Positions 45,746 through 54,914 of a DNA stretch of 64,000 nucleotides are shown one piece after another. The stretch's first letter is position 1. Each line of letters opens with the position of its first letter. A model generated the notes under the pieces. It had not been told where the DNA came from and ran no database searches. It worked only from the letters and a program-made list of their open reading frames with translations. The stretch is from Thalassococcus halodurans (GTDB taxonomy: Bacteria > Pseudomonadota > Alphaproteobacteria > Rhodobacterales > Rhodobacteraceae): the NCBI RefSeq assembly GCF_900108225.1, contig NZ_FNUZ01000004.1, forward strand, positions 62,001-126,000. The letters are read 5' to 3'. The position numbers and the translations under genes are program-made.

Positions 45746-47392
45746 ATGCTCAGAGCGCTTGAAATCCGCGACATGTTGATCATCGACCGGCTGGACCTTG
45801 AGTTCCAGCCGGGTCTGAACGTGCTGACCGGTGAAACGGGCGCGGGTAAATCTATTTTGCTGGATTCCCTGGGCTTTGTTCTGGGCTGGCGCGGGCGTGC
45901 CGAACTGGTGCGTCAGGGCGCTGATCAGGGCGAGGTCGTGGCGGTGTTTGATCTGCCGGATGACCATGCTGTGCACGAGGTTCTGGAAGAGGCGGGCATT
46001 CCTGCTTCGGACGAACTGATCATGCGCCGCGTAAACACCAAGGACGGGCGCAAAACCGCATGGGTCAATGATCGCCGCTGTTCGGGCGAGGTGCTGCGCC
46101 AGTTGTCAGAGCGCTTGGTGGAATTGCACGGTCAGCATGATGATCGCGGTTTGCTGAACCCCAAGGGGCATCGGGTTCTGCTGGATACCTATGCCGGTCT
46201 TGAAGGCGATCTGGCAGAGCTGCGTGCGGCATGGCGTGCACGTAGCGATGCGCAGAAGGCCTTGGATAAGGCGCGTGCCGATCTTGAGGCGGTGCAGGCC
46301 GAGGAAGAGTTCCTGCGCCATGCCGTAGGCGAGTTGGATGCGCTTTCGCCAGAAGCGGGCGAAGAGGCGACGCTGGACAGTGATCGCCGCCGGATGCAGG
46401 CGGCTGAGCGTATCCGTGATGATGTGATGCGGGCAGGACAAGCCCTGTCGGATGGTGCGGAAAACGCCATGGGGGATGCACTGCGCTGGCTCGAGGGCGT
46501 GACGGACAAGGCCGAAGGTCTGGTCGATGCGCCGATGGCGGCGCTTGAACGGGCGATGGTGGAATTGGGCGATGCAGTCAGCGGTGTTGAGGCCGCGCTG
46601 GACCAGTTGACGTTTAATCCGCACGAGCTTGAACAGACGGAAGAGCGGTTGTTCGCAATCCGCGGGTTGGCGCGCAAGCATCAGATCGCGCCGGACGAAT
46701 TGGCCGGATTTGCCGACACGCTGCGCGGCAAGCTGGAGGCGCTGGATCAGGGAGCTGAGAATATTGGCTCGCTTGAGGCGGCTCTGAAAGCGGCCGAGGC
46801 GCGGTATGCGGATCTGGCGACGGCACTGCATGGCAAGCGCGTTACAGCGGCCAAAGCGTTGGACAAGGCCGTGTCGGAAGAGCTTGCTCCGTTGAAAATG
46901 GAGCGTGCGGTTTTCCAGACCTTGATCGAGGACGCGCCGGACGGGCCCGAGGGCCGCGACGCTGTCAGCTTTACCGTGGCAACCAACCCCGGTGCGCCTG
47001 CGGGGCCGTTGGCCAAGATCGCGTCGGGCGGGGAACTGAGCCGCTTCTTGTTGGCTTTGAAGGTGTGCCTATCGGAACCGGGTGCAGGTATCACCATGAT
47101 CTTTGACGAAATCGACCGTGGCGTCGGTGGGGCCACCGCGGATGCTGTGGGCCGTCGTTTGAAGGCGCTGGCAGAAGGACAGCAGGTTCTGGTCGTCACA
47201 CACTCGCCGCAGGTGGCAGCACTTGGTGCGCATCACTGGCGCGTTGAAAAGCGTGTTCAGGATGACGTGACCACATCCACGGTCACGCCGCTGGACGACG
47301 GCGAACGGGAAGACGAAATCGCACGGATGATTTCCGGCGATACCGTCACAGAAGAAGCACGCGGCGCTGCGCGGGCACTGCTGAACGGCTAA
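45746..47392 (+). CDS. recN: DNA repair ATPase RecN
   Basis: A 548-residue SMC-like protein for double-strand break repair. Walker A is GETGAGKS (29-36), after the typical start MLRALEIRDM; the ABC-like signature SGGELSRFLLALK and Walker B MIFDEIDRGVGG lie near the C-terminus. The middle (about 150-370) is rich in heptads and forms the coiled coil. A LexA box was looked for in the 42-base gap upstream and not found, so it may share the bamD transcript. Confidence 0.97.
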   Translation: MLRALEIRDMLIIDRLDLEFQPGLNVLTGETGAGKSILLDSLGFVLGWRGRAELVRQGADQGEVVAVFDLPDDHAVHEVLEEAGIPASDELIMRRVNTKDGRKTAWVNDRRCSGEVLRQLSERLVELHGQHDDRGLLNPKGHRVLLDTYAGLEGDLAELRAAWRARSDAQKALDKARADLEAVQAEEEFLRHAVGELDALSPEAGEEATLDSDRRRMQAAERIRDDVMRAGQALSDGAENAMGDALRWLEGVTDKAEGLVDAPMAALERAMVELGDAVSGVEAALDQLTFNPHELEQTEERLFAIRGLARKHQIAPDELAGFADTLRGKLEALDQGAENIGSLEAALKAAEARYADLATALHGKRVTAAKALDKAVSEELAPLKMERAVFQTLIEDAPDGPEGRDAVSFTVATNPGAPAGPLAKIASGGELSRFLLALKVCLSEPGAGITMIFDEIDRGVGGATADAVGRRLKALAEGQQVLVVTHSPQVAALGAHHWRVEKRVQDDVTTSTVTPLDDGEREDEIARMISGDTVTEEARGAARALLNG

Positions 47393-47539
47393 AACGCCCC
47401 GAACGGTCCCCTACAATTTGCGCATCTCTTAATCACAACGGGATTTCTGCCGTTTTTTTCGGCAGCTTACCTTGGACCGCCGAGTGACTTGGCGTAAGGA
47501 ACTATAGGACTCATCTATTCAGATTTGGCGACACGCGGA

Positions 47540-49222
47540 ATGGCGGACACATCCTTGATCAAGCAGCAGTGGGGGGAATTTTCCCGAAACTGTGGGCGCG
47601 GCTGGGATTTGCTTCGTCATGAAGGCCCCGGACAGATCCAGTTCTGGTTTATCGCTTTGGCCATCGGCATCGCGGCAGGCTTTGCGGCTTTGTGTTTCCG
47701 TCTCGGGATCGAGTGGTTGCAGACGCTGGTTTATGGCACGCCCGATGTGAACACGCTGCACAGTTTTGCTGAAACGCTGCCGTGGTATCTGGTGATGCTG
47801 ATCCCCATCCTTGGTGGCACTGTTGTCGGTTTGATCCTGCATTTTTTCACCCCTGATGCCCGTGTGCGCAGCGTGTCCGACGTGATCGAAGGCGCGGCGC
47901 TGAACGATGGGCGGGTCGAGAAGAAGGCAGGTATCGCGTCGGCGTTGTGTTCATGGATCACGCTGTCGACAGGGGGATCATCCGGTCGGGAAGGGCCGGT
48001 CGTGCATATCGCGGCGATGATGTCGAGCTGGGTGTCCAACTTGATCCGTGCGGATGGCATCACGGGTCGCGACCTGCTGGGATGCGCTGTGGCGGCGGCT
48101 GTTTCTGCGAGCTTCAACGCGCCAATCGCAGGCGCCTTGTTCGCGCTTGAGGTCGTGTTGCGCCACTTTGCTTTGCACGCCTTCGCGCCCATCGTAGTCG
48201 CCAGCGCGGCGGGCACCGTGATCAACCGGCTGGCGTTTGGCGACGTGACCGAATTCAGTTTACCCGGCACGACGACGGTCGAATTCTATCTAGAGCTGCC
48301 AGCGTTCCTGATCCTTGGTCTGGTCTGCGGGTTGGTTGCGGTTGTCATGATCCGGTCCGTGTTCTGGGCCGATGATCTGGGCACCGCGTGGCAATCAAAG
48401 CTGGGCCTGCCCAACTGGCTGCGGCCTGCGGCAGCGGGCGTGTTGCTGGGGGCGATGGCGATCTGGTTCCCGCATATCATTGGTGTTGGCTATGAAACCA
48501 CCTCGCGTGCGCTGACAGGATCACTGTTGCTGCATGAGGTTGTGGTGTTTGCCATGCTGAAGGTTGTGGCTGTGGCTGTGACCGTCGGTGGCCGGATGGG
48601 CGGCGGTGTCTTTTCCCCGTCCTTGATGATCGGCGCGTTGACCGGTTTGGCGTTCGGGATGATTGCGACGGGCTTTTTCCCGAACCAGTCCGGCTCTGCG
48701 ACGCTGTACGCATTGGCCGGGATGGGGGCAGTGGCGGCGGCTGTTTTGGGTGCCCCGATTTCCACCACTTTGACCGTGTTCGAACTGACAGGGGACTGGC
48801 AGACCGGTCTGGCGGTGATGGTGTCGGTGTCAATGTCCACAGCGATTGCATCGCGGCTGGTGGATCGCAGCTATTTCCTGACACAGCTTGAACGTCGCAA
48901 TGTGCATCTGGCGGCGGGCCCGCAGGCCTATCTTCTGGCGATGTTCAGGATGGCGGGTGTCATGCGCAAACCGACCGAGATCGGCGCTGCCGATGAAGAG
49001 GCCTGTCTGCGAATGATCGAACAGAACCTGTTTCTGCAGCCTTCTGCGACATTGGAAACTGCGTTGCCGATGTTTGAGAAGTCCGGCGTGGCGTTTCTGC
49101 CGGTCGCCGACATCGACAATGAAACCGGCCAACCCGTTCTTGTTGGCGCTCTGTTTCATGTCGATGCGTTAAAGGCCTATAACCGCGCGCTTGCGGCGAC
49201 GGCCGAAGAGGAGCACAGCTGA
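47540..49222 (+). CDS. clcA: ClC-family chloride channel or H+/Cl- antiporter with a C-terminal CBS-like region
   Basis: A protein of about 560 residues with 10-12 membrane helices. Key parts are the GSSGREGPVVHIAA helix (the Glu of GREGP is the proton/gating residue), the upstream SDVIEGAALN segment in place of the usual GSGIP, and MGGGVFSPSLMIGA (GGxFxP). The final 110 residues have a CBS-like region, with FLQPSATLETALPMFEKSG and ALFHVDALKAYNR, which may sense nucleotide. TTG 47525 is an alternative start; ATG 47540 is preferred. Its stop abuts that of the convergent DUF427 gene. A hairpin CTGCCG-T7-CGGCAG lies at 47447-47465, in the gap after recN. Confidence 0.9.
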   Translation: MADTSLIKQQWGEFSRNCGRGWDLLRHEGPGQIQFWFIALAIGIAAGFAALCFRLGIEWLQTLVYGTPDVNTLHSFAETLPWYLVMLIPILGGTVVGLILHFFTPDARVRSVSDVIEGAALNDGRVEKKAGIASALCSWITLSTGGSSGREGPVVHIAAMMSSWVSNLIRADGITGRDLLGCAVAAAVSASFNAPIAGALFALEVVLRHFALHAFAPIVVASAAGTVINRLAFGDVTEFSLPGTTTVEFYLELPAFLILGLVCGLVAVVMIRSVFWADDLGTAWQSKLGLPNWLRPAAAGVLLGAMAIWFPHIIGVGYETTSRALTGSLLLHEVVVFAMLKVVAVAVTVGGRMGGGVFSPSLMIGALTGLAFGMIATGFFPNQSGSATLYALAGMGAVAAAVLGAPISTTLTVFELTGDWQTGLAVMVSVSMSTAIASRLVDRSYFLTQLERRNVHLAAGPQAYLLAMFRMAGVMRKPTEIGAADEEACLRMIEQNLFLQPSATLETALPMFEKSGVAFLPVADIDNETGQPVLVGALFHVDALKAYNRALAATAEEEHS

Positions 49223-49567
49223 TTACAGCTGTTCCACATTGACGCCGTCCTGAACGGTAAACGCCAGATGGTCTTTGATCTCGGCCACGTCTGCCGCCGG
49301 ATTTTCGTATGTCCAGACCGCGTTATCGTAGGTGCGGCTTTTGGACATGATCGAATAGTAGTTTGCCGTACCCTTTTTCGAGCATTCAGTCGTGTGATCT
49401 GTGCGGTCAAGCAGCGCCATGGCGATGTCGTTGCGCGGGAAATAGATCACGAAAGGCAGATCGCCCTCTGTCAGTTCCAGAGCATTGGAAGATTCGCCCA
49501 GAACGGCGCCACCTGCACGCACCACCCAAGTGCCATCCGCCGGTCTGATTTTGATATCTGTAGTCAT
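49223..49567 (-). CDS. DUF427 family protein
   Basis: A 114-residue protein of the DUF427 family, with the family pattern VRAGGAVLGESSNALELTEG (about 16-35), VIYFPRNDI and CSKKGTANYYSI. Structures of the family show a small beta-rich fold; no function is established. ATG 49567 follows GAGGGAG. It converges directly on the ClC gene, with no base between stops. Confidence 0.88.
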   Translation of the reverse strand: MTTDIKIRPADGTWVVRAGGAVLGESSNALELTEGDLPFVIYFPRNDIAMALLDRTDHTTECSKKGTANYYSIMSKSRTYDNAVWTYENPAADVAEIKDHLAFTVQDGVNVEQL

Positions 49568-49622
49568 TATAATCTCCCTCTAGTCTGTTGTTGTCCTGCC
49601 CGCGTTTTATGACAATGCGGTG

Positions 49623-51404
49623 TCAAATCGGCTGCGTCGCATTCACGAGCCATTGTGCCGCAGTGTCATCAACCAGCGGCAACAGGGTATTCCGGCACGT
49701 TTCATGATAGCTGTTCAGCCACGCGCGTTCCGGCGCTGTAAGCATTTCAGCCACGATTAGGCGGCGGTCAATAGGGACGTACGTCAGTGTTTCAAATTCC
49801 AAAAGGTCGCGAATTGTCGCGTCTGGCCGTGGTTCGGCCTGCGTGACGACAATCAGGTTTTCGATACGAATGCCAAACGCGCCTTCGCGGTAGAAGCCGG
49901 GTTCGTTAGACAGGATCATTCCGGGTTCAAAAGGGACGGTGCCTGTTCGTGCCAAACGCTGCGGTCCTTCGTGAACGCTCAGAAACGCGCCGACGCCGTG
50001 GCCGGTGCCGTGACCGTAATCCAGGCCCGCTTCCCACAGGGGCGCGCGGGCGAAAGCATCCAGATCGCGACCGGCCAGACCTTTGGGAAACTTCAGGCGG
50101 CTGATCGCGATCATGCCGCGTAGGACACGGGTGAAGGCCTGCTTTTCTGCGTCGCCCACGGTGCCGATGGCGATGGTGCGGGTGATGTCGGTGGTGCCGT
50201 CACGATATTGTCCGCCAGAATCGACCAACAGCATGTGCCCGTCTTCGATCCGCGCATTGGTTTTTTCCGTGACGCGGTAGTGCACGATGGCACCGTTCGG
50301 GCCGGTGCCCGAGATGGTTTCAAAGCTGATGTCTTCCAGACAGTTGGTTGCGCGTCTTTCGCCCTCAAGCTGTTTGACCACGTCAATCTCGGTCAGGCTG
50401 CCTGCTGGCTGCTGATCCAGCCATGCCAGAAAACGCACCATGGCGACGCCATCACGTGTGTGTGCTGCGCGGGTCGAGGCGATTTCCGTGGGGTTCTTGC
50501 AGGCTTTCGGCAGAAGGCACGGGTCGGGGGCTTCCGTAGTTGCGATGCCGGATGTGGCCAGTACGCTGGAAATGGCGACGGGGCAGGTGGCCGGATCAAT
50601 CTGAACGGGGCCTTCTGTTCCGGCCAAGACCGTGATTAGCGAATCCGGCGCGGCAATTTTAACCTTGGGGCCAAGCGCTGTTGCCAGATCGCCAAGCTTC
50701 CGGTCATCGACAAATAGCGTGATATCGCCCGAGTTATTGAGGATCGCAAAGGCGTGCGGAACCGGATTGCGGGGGATGTCCGTGCCGCGAATGTTCAAAA
50801 GCCACGCGATGGAATCCGGCAGCGTCAGGACACAGGCTTTGGCCGCTTTCAGGGACGCGCCGATGCGTTTTAGTTTTTCGTCATGCGCCTCGCCCGCGAA
50901 CTCAACAGGCTGGGCTGTGATCTTGCCGATCGGTGCATCGGGCTGATCCTCCCAGATGCGGTCAATCAGGTTGTCCGTGGCGCGAAACTCATGCTCGGGA
51001 AGGTCCTTCATCAGCTTGCGCAGCTGTTCGACAGAAAACAGCCAAGGATCGTAGGCAACTACACCGCCCGATAAATGTTCTGCGATCCAGTCGGACAGGG
51101 AAATCTCGGGCCAGTCCACTGGCGTGAAGTCAGACGCGACTTGCACCTTGACCTGAACGCGGTAGCGGCTGTCGACAAAGACGCCCGCACGGTCAGCCAG
51201 AATAACGGCAAAGCCCGCAGATCCGGTGAACCCAGTCAGCCACGCCAGCCGGTCGTCGCGGGGGGCAACATATTCGCCCTGATGGGCGTCCGAGCGGGGA
51301 ACGATGAAAGCATCAAATCCTTCTTTCGACATGACACCGCGCAAATCCGCCAAGCGGCCGGGGCCCGCGGCGGGATTGGATGTCTCTTCAAAACTCTGGA
51401 ACAT
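49623..51404 (-). CDS. pepP: Xaa-Pro aminopeptidase (aminopeptidase P, M24B)
   Basis: A 593-residue metallopeptidase that removes an N-terminal residue before proline. The chain has two creatinase-type N-domains (1 to about 300) and a C-terminal pita-bread domain (about 310-540). Metal ligands of the M24 family lie in LLVDSGGQYRDGTTDITRT, in the HGTGHGVGAFLSVHEGP region and in LSNEPGFYREGAFGIRIEN. The three-domain form of about 600 residues is also that of eukaryotic APP1-like enzymes. No signal peptide. Confidence 0.95.
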   Translation of the reverse strand: MFQSFEETSNPAAGPGRLADLRGVMSKEGFDAFIVPRSDAHQGEYVAPRDDRLAWLTGFTGSAGFAVILADRAGVFVDSRYRVQVKVQVASDFTPVDWPEISLSDWIAEHLSGGVVAYDPWLFSVEQLRKLMKDLPEHEFRATDNLIDRIWEDQPDAPIGKITAQPVEFAGEAHDEKLKRIGASLKAAKACVLTLPDSIAWLLNIRGTDIPRNPVPHAFAILNNSGDITLFVDDRKLGDLATALGPKVKIAAPDSLITVLAGTEGPVQIDPATCPVAISSVLATSGIATTEAPDPCLLPKACKNPTEIASTRAAHTRDGVAMVRFLAWLDQQPAGSLTEIDVVKQLEGERRATNCLEDISFETISGTGPNGAIVHYRVTEKTNARIEDGHMLLVDSGGQYRDGTTDITRTIAIGTVGDAEKQAFTRVLRGMIAISRLKFPKGLAGRDLDAFARAPLWEAGLDYGHGTGHGVGAFLSVHEGPQRLARTGTVPFEPGMILSNEPGFYREGAFGIRIENLIVVTQAEPRPDATIRDLLEFETLTYVPIDRRLIVAEMLTAPERAWLNSYHETCRNTLLPLVDDTAAQWLVNATQPI

Positions 51405-51420
51405 GGTCAGCCCCTAAATA

Positions 51421-51475
51421 GATATTTTCTTTCCCCAAATACCTCGGGGAGCGCGAGGGGCGGCGCCCCTCGTCC
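51421..51475 (+). repeat. Intergenic repeat, copy 3
   Basis: It starts GATATTTTCTTTCCCCAAAT followed by ACCTCGGGG, the same opening block as the copies at 20009 (inverted) and 56697. The second block differs and forms a GAGGGGCGGCGCCCCTC hairpin. It fills the gap between pepP and cobT, which holds no gene. Confidence 0.6.
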
Positions 51476-51536
51476 AAGCCTGGTGGCCGTCAGGTCATCA
51501 GGCGCCGGTCGGATCGGCAGAGCCGATCCGAAACCT

Positions 51537-53414
51537 TTACGATGCTTTACGCATGCCCATTGCACGAGCGCGTTTGCGCGGATCGCTGTCGAACAGCGAT
51601 GCAAGCTGCTCGGTCATCGCGCCGGCCAGCTGTTCCACATCGGTGATGGTCACAGCGCGGTCGTAATAGCGGGTCACGTCGTGACCGATCCCGATCGCCA
51701 AAAGTTCGACCAGTTTGCGCTTTTCGACCATGGCGATCACATCGCGCAGGTGTTTTTCCAGATAGTTCGCGGGGTTCACCGACAGCGTGGAATCGTCCAC
51801 CGGTGCACCGTCTGAAATCACCATCAGGATTTTCCGCGCTTCGTGCCGCCCCGCCAGACGACGGTGTGCCCATTCCAGCGCTTCGCCGTCGATGTTTTCC
51901 TTCAGCAGGCCTTCTTTCATCATCAAGCCCAGATTGGGCCGCGTCCGGCGCCATGGGGCGTCGGCGGATTTGTAGATGATGTGGCGCAGGTCGTTCAAAC
52001 GACCGGGTTGCTGTTCGCGGCCGTCGTTCAGCCATTTTTCGCGGGACTGGCCACCTTTCCACGCGCGGGTGGTGAAGCCGAGGATTTCGACCTTCACGTT
52101 GCAGCGTTCCAGCGTGCGCGCCAGTACGTCGGCACAGATCGCGGCGATGGAAATCGGGCGACCGCGCATCGAGCCGGAGTTATCCAGCAGAAGCGTCACA
52201 ACGGTGTCGCGGAACTCGGTGTCTTTTTCGACCTTGAAGGACAGCGGCGTTGTGGGGTTCGACACCACGCGGGCCAAGCGGCCTGCATCCAGAATGCCCT
52301 CTTCCAGATCGAATTCCCACGACCGGTTCTGCTGGGCCTGAAGACGACGTTGCAGTTTGTTGGCCAGACGCGATACCGCGCCTTTGAGCGGTTCAAGCTG
52401 CTGGTCCAGATAGGCGCGCAGGCGTTCGAGTTCGGCGGGGTCGGCCAAGTCTTCGGCACCGATGATTTCGTCAAACTCGGTGTCGTAGGCTTTGTAATCC
52501 GGGTCGGCATCAGAGATCGGCTGAGGGGCAGGCGGCTCCAAAGGCGCTTCGCCTTCGGGCATCTCGACCTCTTCGCCCTGTTCCTGATCGGCCAGATCCT
52601 CCATCGAGACCTGCGCCTGAGCGCTGTCTTGCTGTTGTTCCTGACTTTGTTCGGGCGTGGCGTCGGCCTCGTCTTCGCCTTGATCGTCCTGACCGGTGGA
52701 ATCGGGTTCCTGTTCCTGATCCGCGCCTTCTTCGGCCTGATCCTGAGCTTCGTCGTCCAGTTCGTCGGGGTCTTCGCCCAGCTGGTCGCCATAGCCCAGA
52801 TCGGAAATGATCTTGCGGGTCATTTTGGCGAACTCGCCCTGATCGGACAGGCTTTCTTGCAGCTCTTCCAGCGTCACGCCTGCTTTGGATTCGATCTGGT
52901 CGCGCCACAGGTCCATGACGTTTTGCGCCGCATCGGGCAGGTCGCGACCGGTGGCGAGATGGCGGACAAGGTAGCCTGCGGCAACGGAGAGCGGAACGTC
53001 GGTGGCATCCTTAACCTGATCATAGCCCTTGCGCAGGGCGTCATGGCTGATCTTGGCGTCAATGTTGCCAGCGGTGCCGGGCATGTCGCGCGCACCCATC
53101 GCTTCACAGCGGGCGGTTTCAAGGGATTCATAAATCTCGCGGGCGAGATCGCCTGCGGGGGCGTAGCGCGCGTGGGTCTGGGCGTTGTGATAGCGACGGT
53201 GCATTGCCAAAGCGTCGGCAGTACCACGGGCCAGCATGACCTCTTCTCGGGACATGCGGCGGGACACTTGGGGCAGGCGCATGGCTTCGCCGGACAGGCC
53301 AGAGGGATCGACCGTATAACTGACGGACAGCTCGGGATCGTTGGCCATGACCTTGGTTGCTTCGGCAAGCGCCTTTTTGAACGGGTCGGCGGGGTTATCA
53401 GAACGCGTGGACAT
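51537..53414 (-). CDS. cobT: Cobaltochelatase subunit CobT
   Basis: A 625-residue subunit of aerobic cobaltochelatase, which puts cobalt into the corrin ring together with CobN and the AAA+ subunit CobS. The N-terminal half is helical, residues about 215-300 are very acidic and Gln-rich, and the C-terminal third is a von Willebrand A domain with the metal site DNSGSMRG and [14 protein letters not shown] 53414 begins the conserved start [12 protein letters not shown]. cobS and cobN are not in the window, although cobS often adjoins cobT. Confidence 0.93.
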   Translation of the reverse strand: MSTRSDNPADPFKKALAEATKVMANDPELSVSYTVDPSGLSGEAMRLPQVSRRMSREEVMLARGTADALAMHRRYHNAQTHARYAPAGDLAREIYESLETARCEAMGARDMPGTAGNIDAKISHDALRKGYDQVKDATDVPLSVAAGYLVRHLATGRDLPDAAQNVMDLWRDQIESKAGVTLEELQESLSDQGEFAKMTRKIISDLGYGDQLGEDPDELDDEAQDQAEEGADQEQEPDSTGQDDQGEDEADATPEQSQEQQQDSAQAQVSMEDLADQEQGEEVEMPEGEAPLEPPAPQPISDADPDYKAYDTEFDEIIGAEDLADPAELERLRAYLDQQLEPLKGAVSRLANKLQRRLQAQQNRSWEFDLEEGILDAGRLARVVSNPTTPLSFKVEKDTEFRDTVVTLLLDNSGSMRGRPISIAAICADVLARTLERCNVKVEILGFTTRAWKGGQSREKWLNDGREQQPGRLNDLRHIIYKSADAPWRRTRPNLGLMMKEGLLKENIDGEALEWAHRRLAGRHEARKILMVISDGAPVDDSTLSVNPANYLEKHLRDVIAMVEKRKLVELLAIGIGHDVTRYYDRAVTITDVEQLAGAMTEQLASLFDSDPRKRARAMGMRKAS

Positions 53415-53486
53415 GGGGCATGTTGTCCACCCTGTCACAGCGATTGGCAAGAGGCAAAGACGCCGCGCTTGGGGTGTGGGTGGGGT

Positions 53487-53870
53487 TTAGCCGAGCAAAA
53501 GTGAGGAACAGCTTTGTGAAAGCATAAACGCGCGGCTTTTGGCCTGTGTGCGGCGCGCATCGTCAAGGTGGAATGTTGCGATGGATAACAGGCGGGATTG
53601 ATCCTGTTTCGCGCGGATGCGCCAATCCAGTACTGTGCGCCCGGGAACGTCGTGGGGGATTGCGGCCAGCAAATCGACAAAGCTTTCGCGAAGCACCTGA
53701 GCCTCTTCGTCATTTCCGCCCATGAGCCAGCTGTGTTCGACCTTTGCGGACAGCCGCCCAGCGCATTCTGCAAAGGCCCGTACCGGATCAAATCCGGCAC
53801 TGGGTGACGCCGCGCAGGGGCCTCCTGCTATCACGGCGAGAACGAGAAAAGTTTTCAAACCGCATTTCAT
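53487..53870 (-). CDS. Small secreted protein, function unknown
   Basis: A 127-residue protein with an N-terminal signal peptide (KTFLVLAVIAGGPCAAS) and cysteines near residues 19, 36 and 121. After cleavage an exported domain of about 105 residues would remain, with a HSWLMGGNDEEAQVLRESF helix. I do not recognise the family. The ribosome-binding site is poor. It lies upstream of cobT on the same strand, 72 bases away. Confidence 0.6.
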   Translation of the reverse strand: MKCGLKTFLVLAVIAGGPCAASPSAGFDPVRAFAECAGRLSAKVEHSWLMGGNDEEAQVLRESFVDLLAAIPHDVPGRTVLDWRIRAKQDQSRLLSIATFHLDDARRTQAKSRAFMLSQSCSSLLLG

Positions 53871-54016
53871 TTAGACATGGTTGCAGATTTTTCGCCTAAA
53901 AGAAGGGCAAAATGAAAACTTAATACGAATGTGACCTGTAATATACTTTTGGGATCAGTCAGCTTGCGCCAATTCCCCGCTTTGCTTTTTGCCTGTGCGG
54001 CGATAGTCAGCGGTGC

Positions 54017-54838
54017 ATGAGAACGTTATTCCTTGGTGATGTGATGGGCCGCGCCGGACGGCAGGCCATTCAGGAACATCTGCCGCGCCTGCGGACAGAG
54101 TGGAAATTGGATTTCGTCGTTGTGAACGGCGAAAATGCCTCGAACGGTGCGGGTCTGACGAAGGCGCATGCGCAGGGCATTCTGGCTGCCGGTGCGGATT
54201 GCGTGACTTTGGGCGATCATGCGTTCGACCAAAAGGAAATGCTGCAGGCCATAGAAGACGACAGCCGCATCATTCGCCCGCTGAACTACGCGAAAAGTGC
54301 GCCGGGGATCGGGCATCGGCTGTTTTCTGATGCGCGGGGTCGCAAAATTCTGGTGCTTCAGGTCTTGGGGCAGGTGTTTATGAAACGCCCCTTTGATGAT
54401 CCTTTTTCTGCCGTGGATCAGGTTTTGCGTGCACATCCCTTGGGTGGGCAGGCGCAGATGATCCTTGTGGATGTGCACTGCGAAGCGACGTCCGAGAAGA
54501 TGGCGATGGGTCATTTCTGTGACGGGCGCGCCAGTCTGGTGGTTGGTACACATACCCATGTGCCAACAGGTGACGCGCAGATCCTGCCCAAGGGAACGGG
54601 GTTCCTGACGGATGCGGGCATGTGTGGCGACTACGATTCTGTCATCGGGATGGACAAGGCGGAACCACTGCGCCGCTTTATCACGGGCATGTCCAAAACA
54701 CGGTTCCAGCCCGCTTTGGGCGAGGCCACCCTGTCAGGCGTGTTTGTCGAAACAGACGACCGCACCGGGAAGGCCGTGAACATCGCGATGGTGCGTCAGG
54801 GTGGACGGCTGCAACAATCCGGCCCTGTCATGAATTGA
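54017..54838 (+). CDS. YmdB-type metallophosphoesterase (TIGR00282 family)
   Basis: A 273-residue calcineurin-like phosphoesterase. Metal-site stretches are LFLGDVMGRAGR (start), VVNGENASNGAGLT, LGDHAFDQKEM, DVHCEATSEKMAMG and GTHTHVPTGDAQ. In B. subtilis YmdB is a 2',3'-cyclic-nucleotide phosphodiesterase; here the third motif reads GDHAFD where GNHTWD is usual, so the metal-site Asn appears to be Asp. Full length. It is followed by the SLC13 gene after 76 bases. Confidence 0.88.
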   Translation: MRTLFLGDVMGRAGRQAIQEHLPRLRTEWKLDFVVVNGENASNGAGLTKAHAQGILAAGADCVTLGDHAFDQKEMLQAIEDDSRIIRPLNYAKSAPGIGHRLFSDARGRKILVLQVLGQVFMKRPFDDPFSAVDQVLRAHPLGGQAQMILVDVHCEATSEKMAMGHFCDGRASLVVGTHTHVPTGDAQILPKGTGFLTDAGMCGDYDSVIGMDKAEPLRRFITGMSKTRFQPALGEATLSGVFVETDDRTGKAVNIAMVRQGGRLQQSGPVMN

Positions 54839-54914
54839 CGCGCATTTGTCGTATTGTGTGGTCTGGTGCTAGTCGTCAGAATGGCGCGAACGATAAGGCA
54901 GGAATGCACTCCGA

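Noticed and set aside
52500-52770. Acidic, Gln-rich stretch in CobT as an inserted or foreign segment
   Set aside because: Acidic linkers of this kind are normal in CobT between the helical half and the VWA domain.
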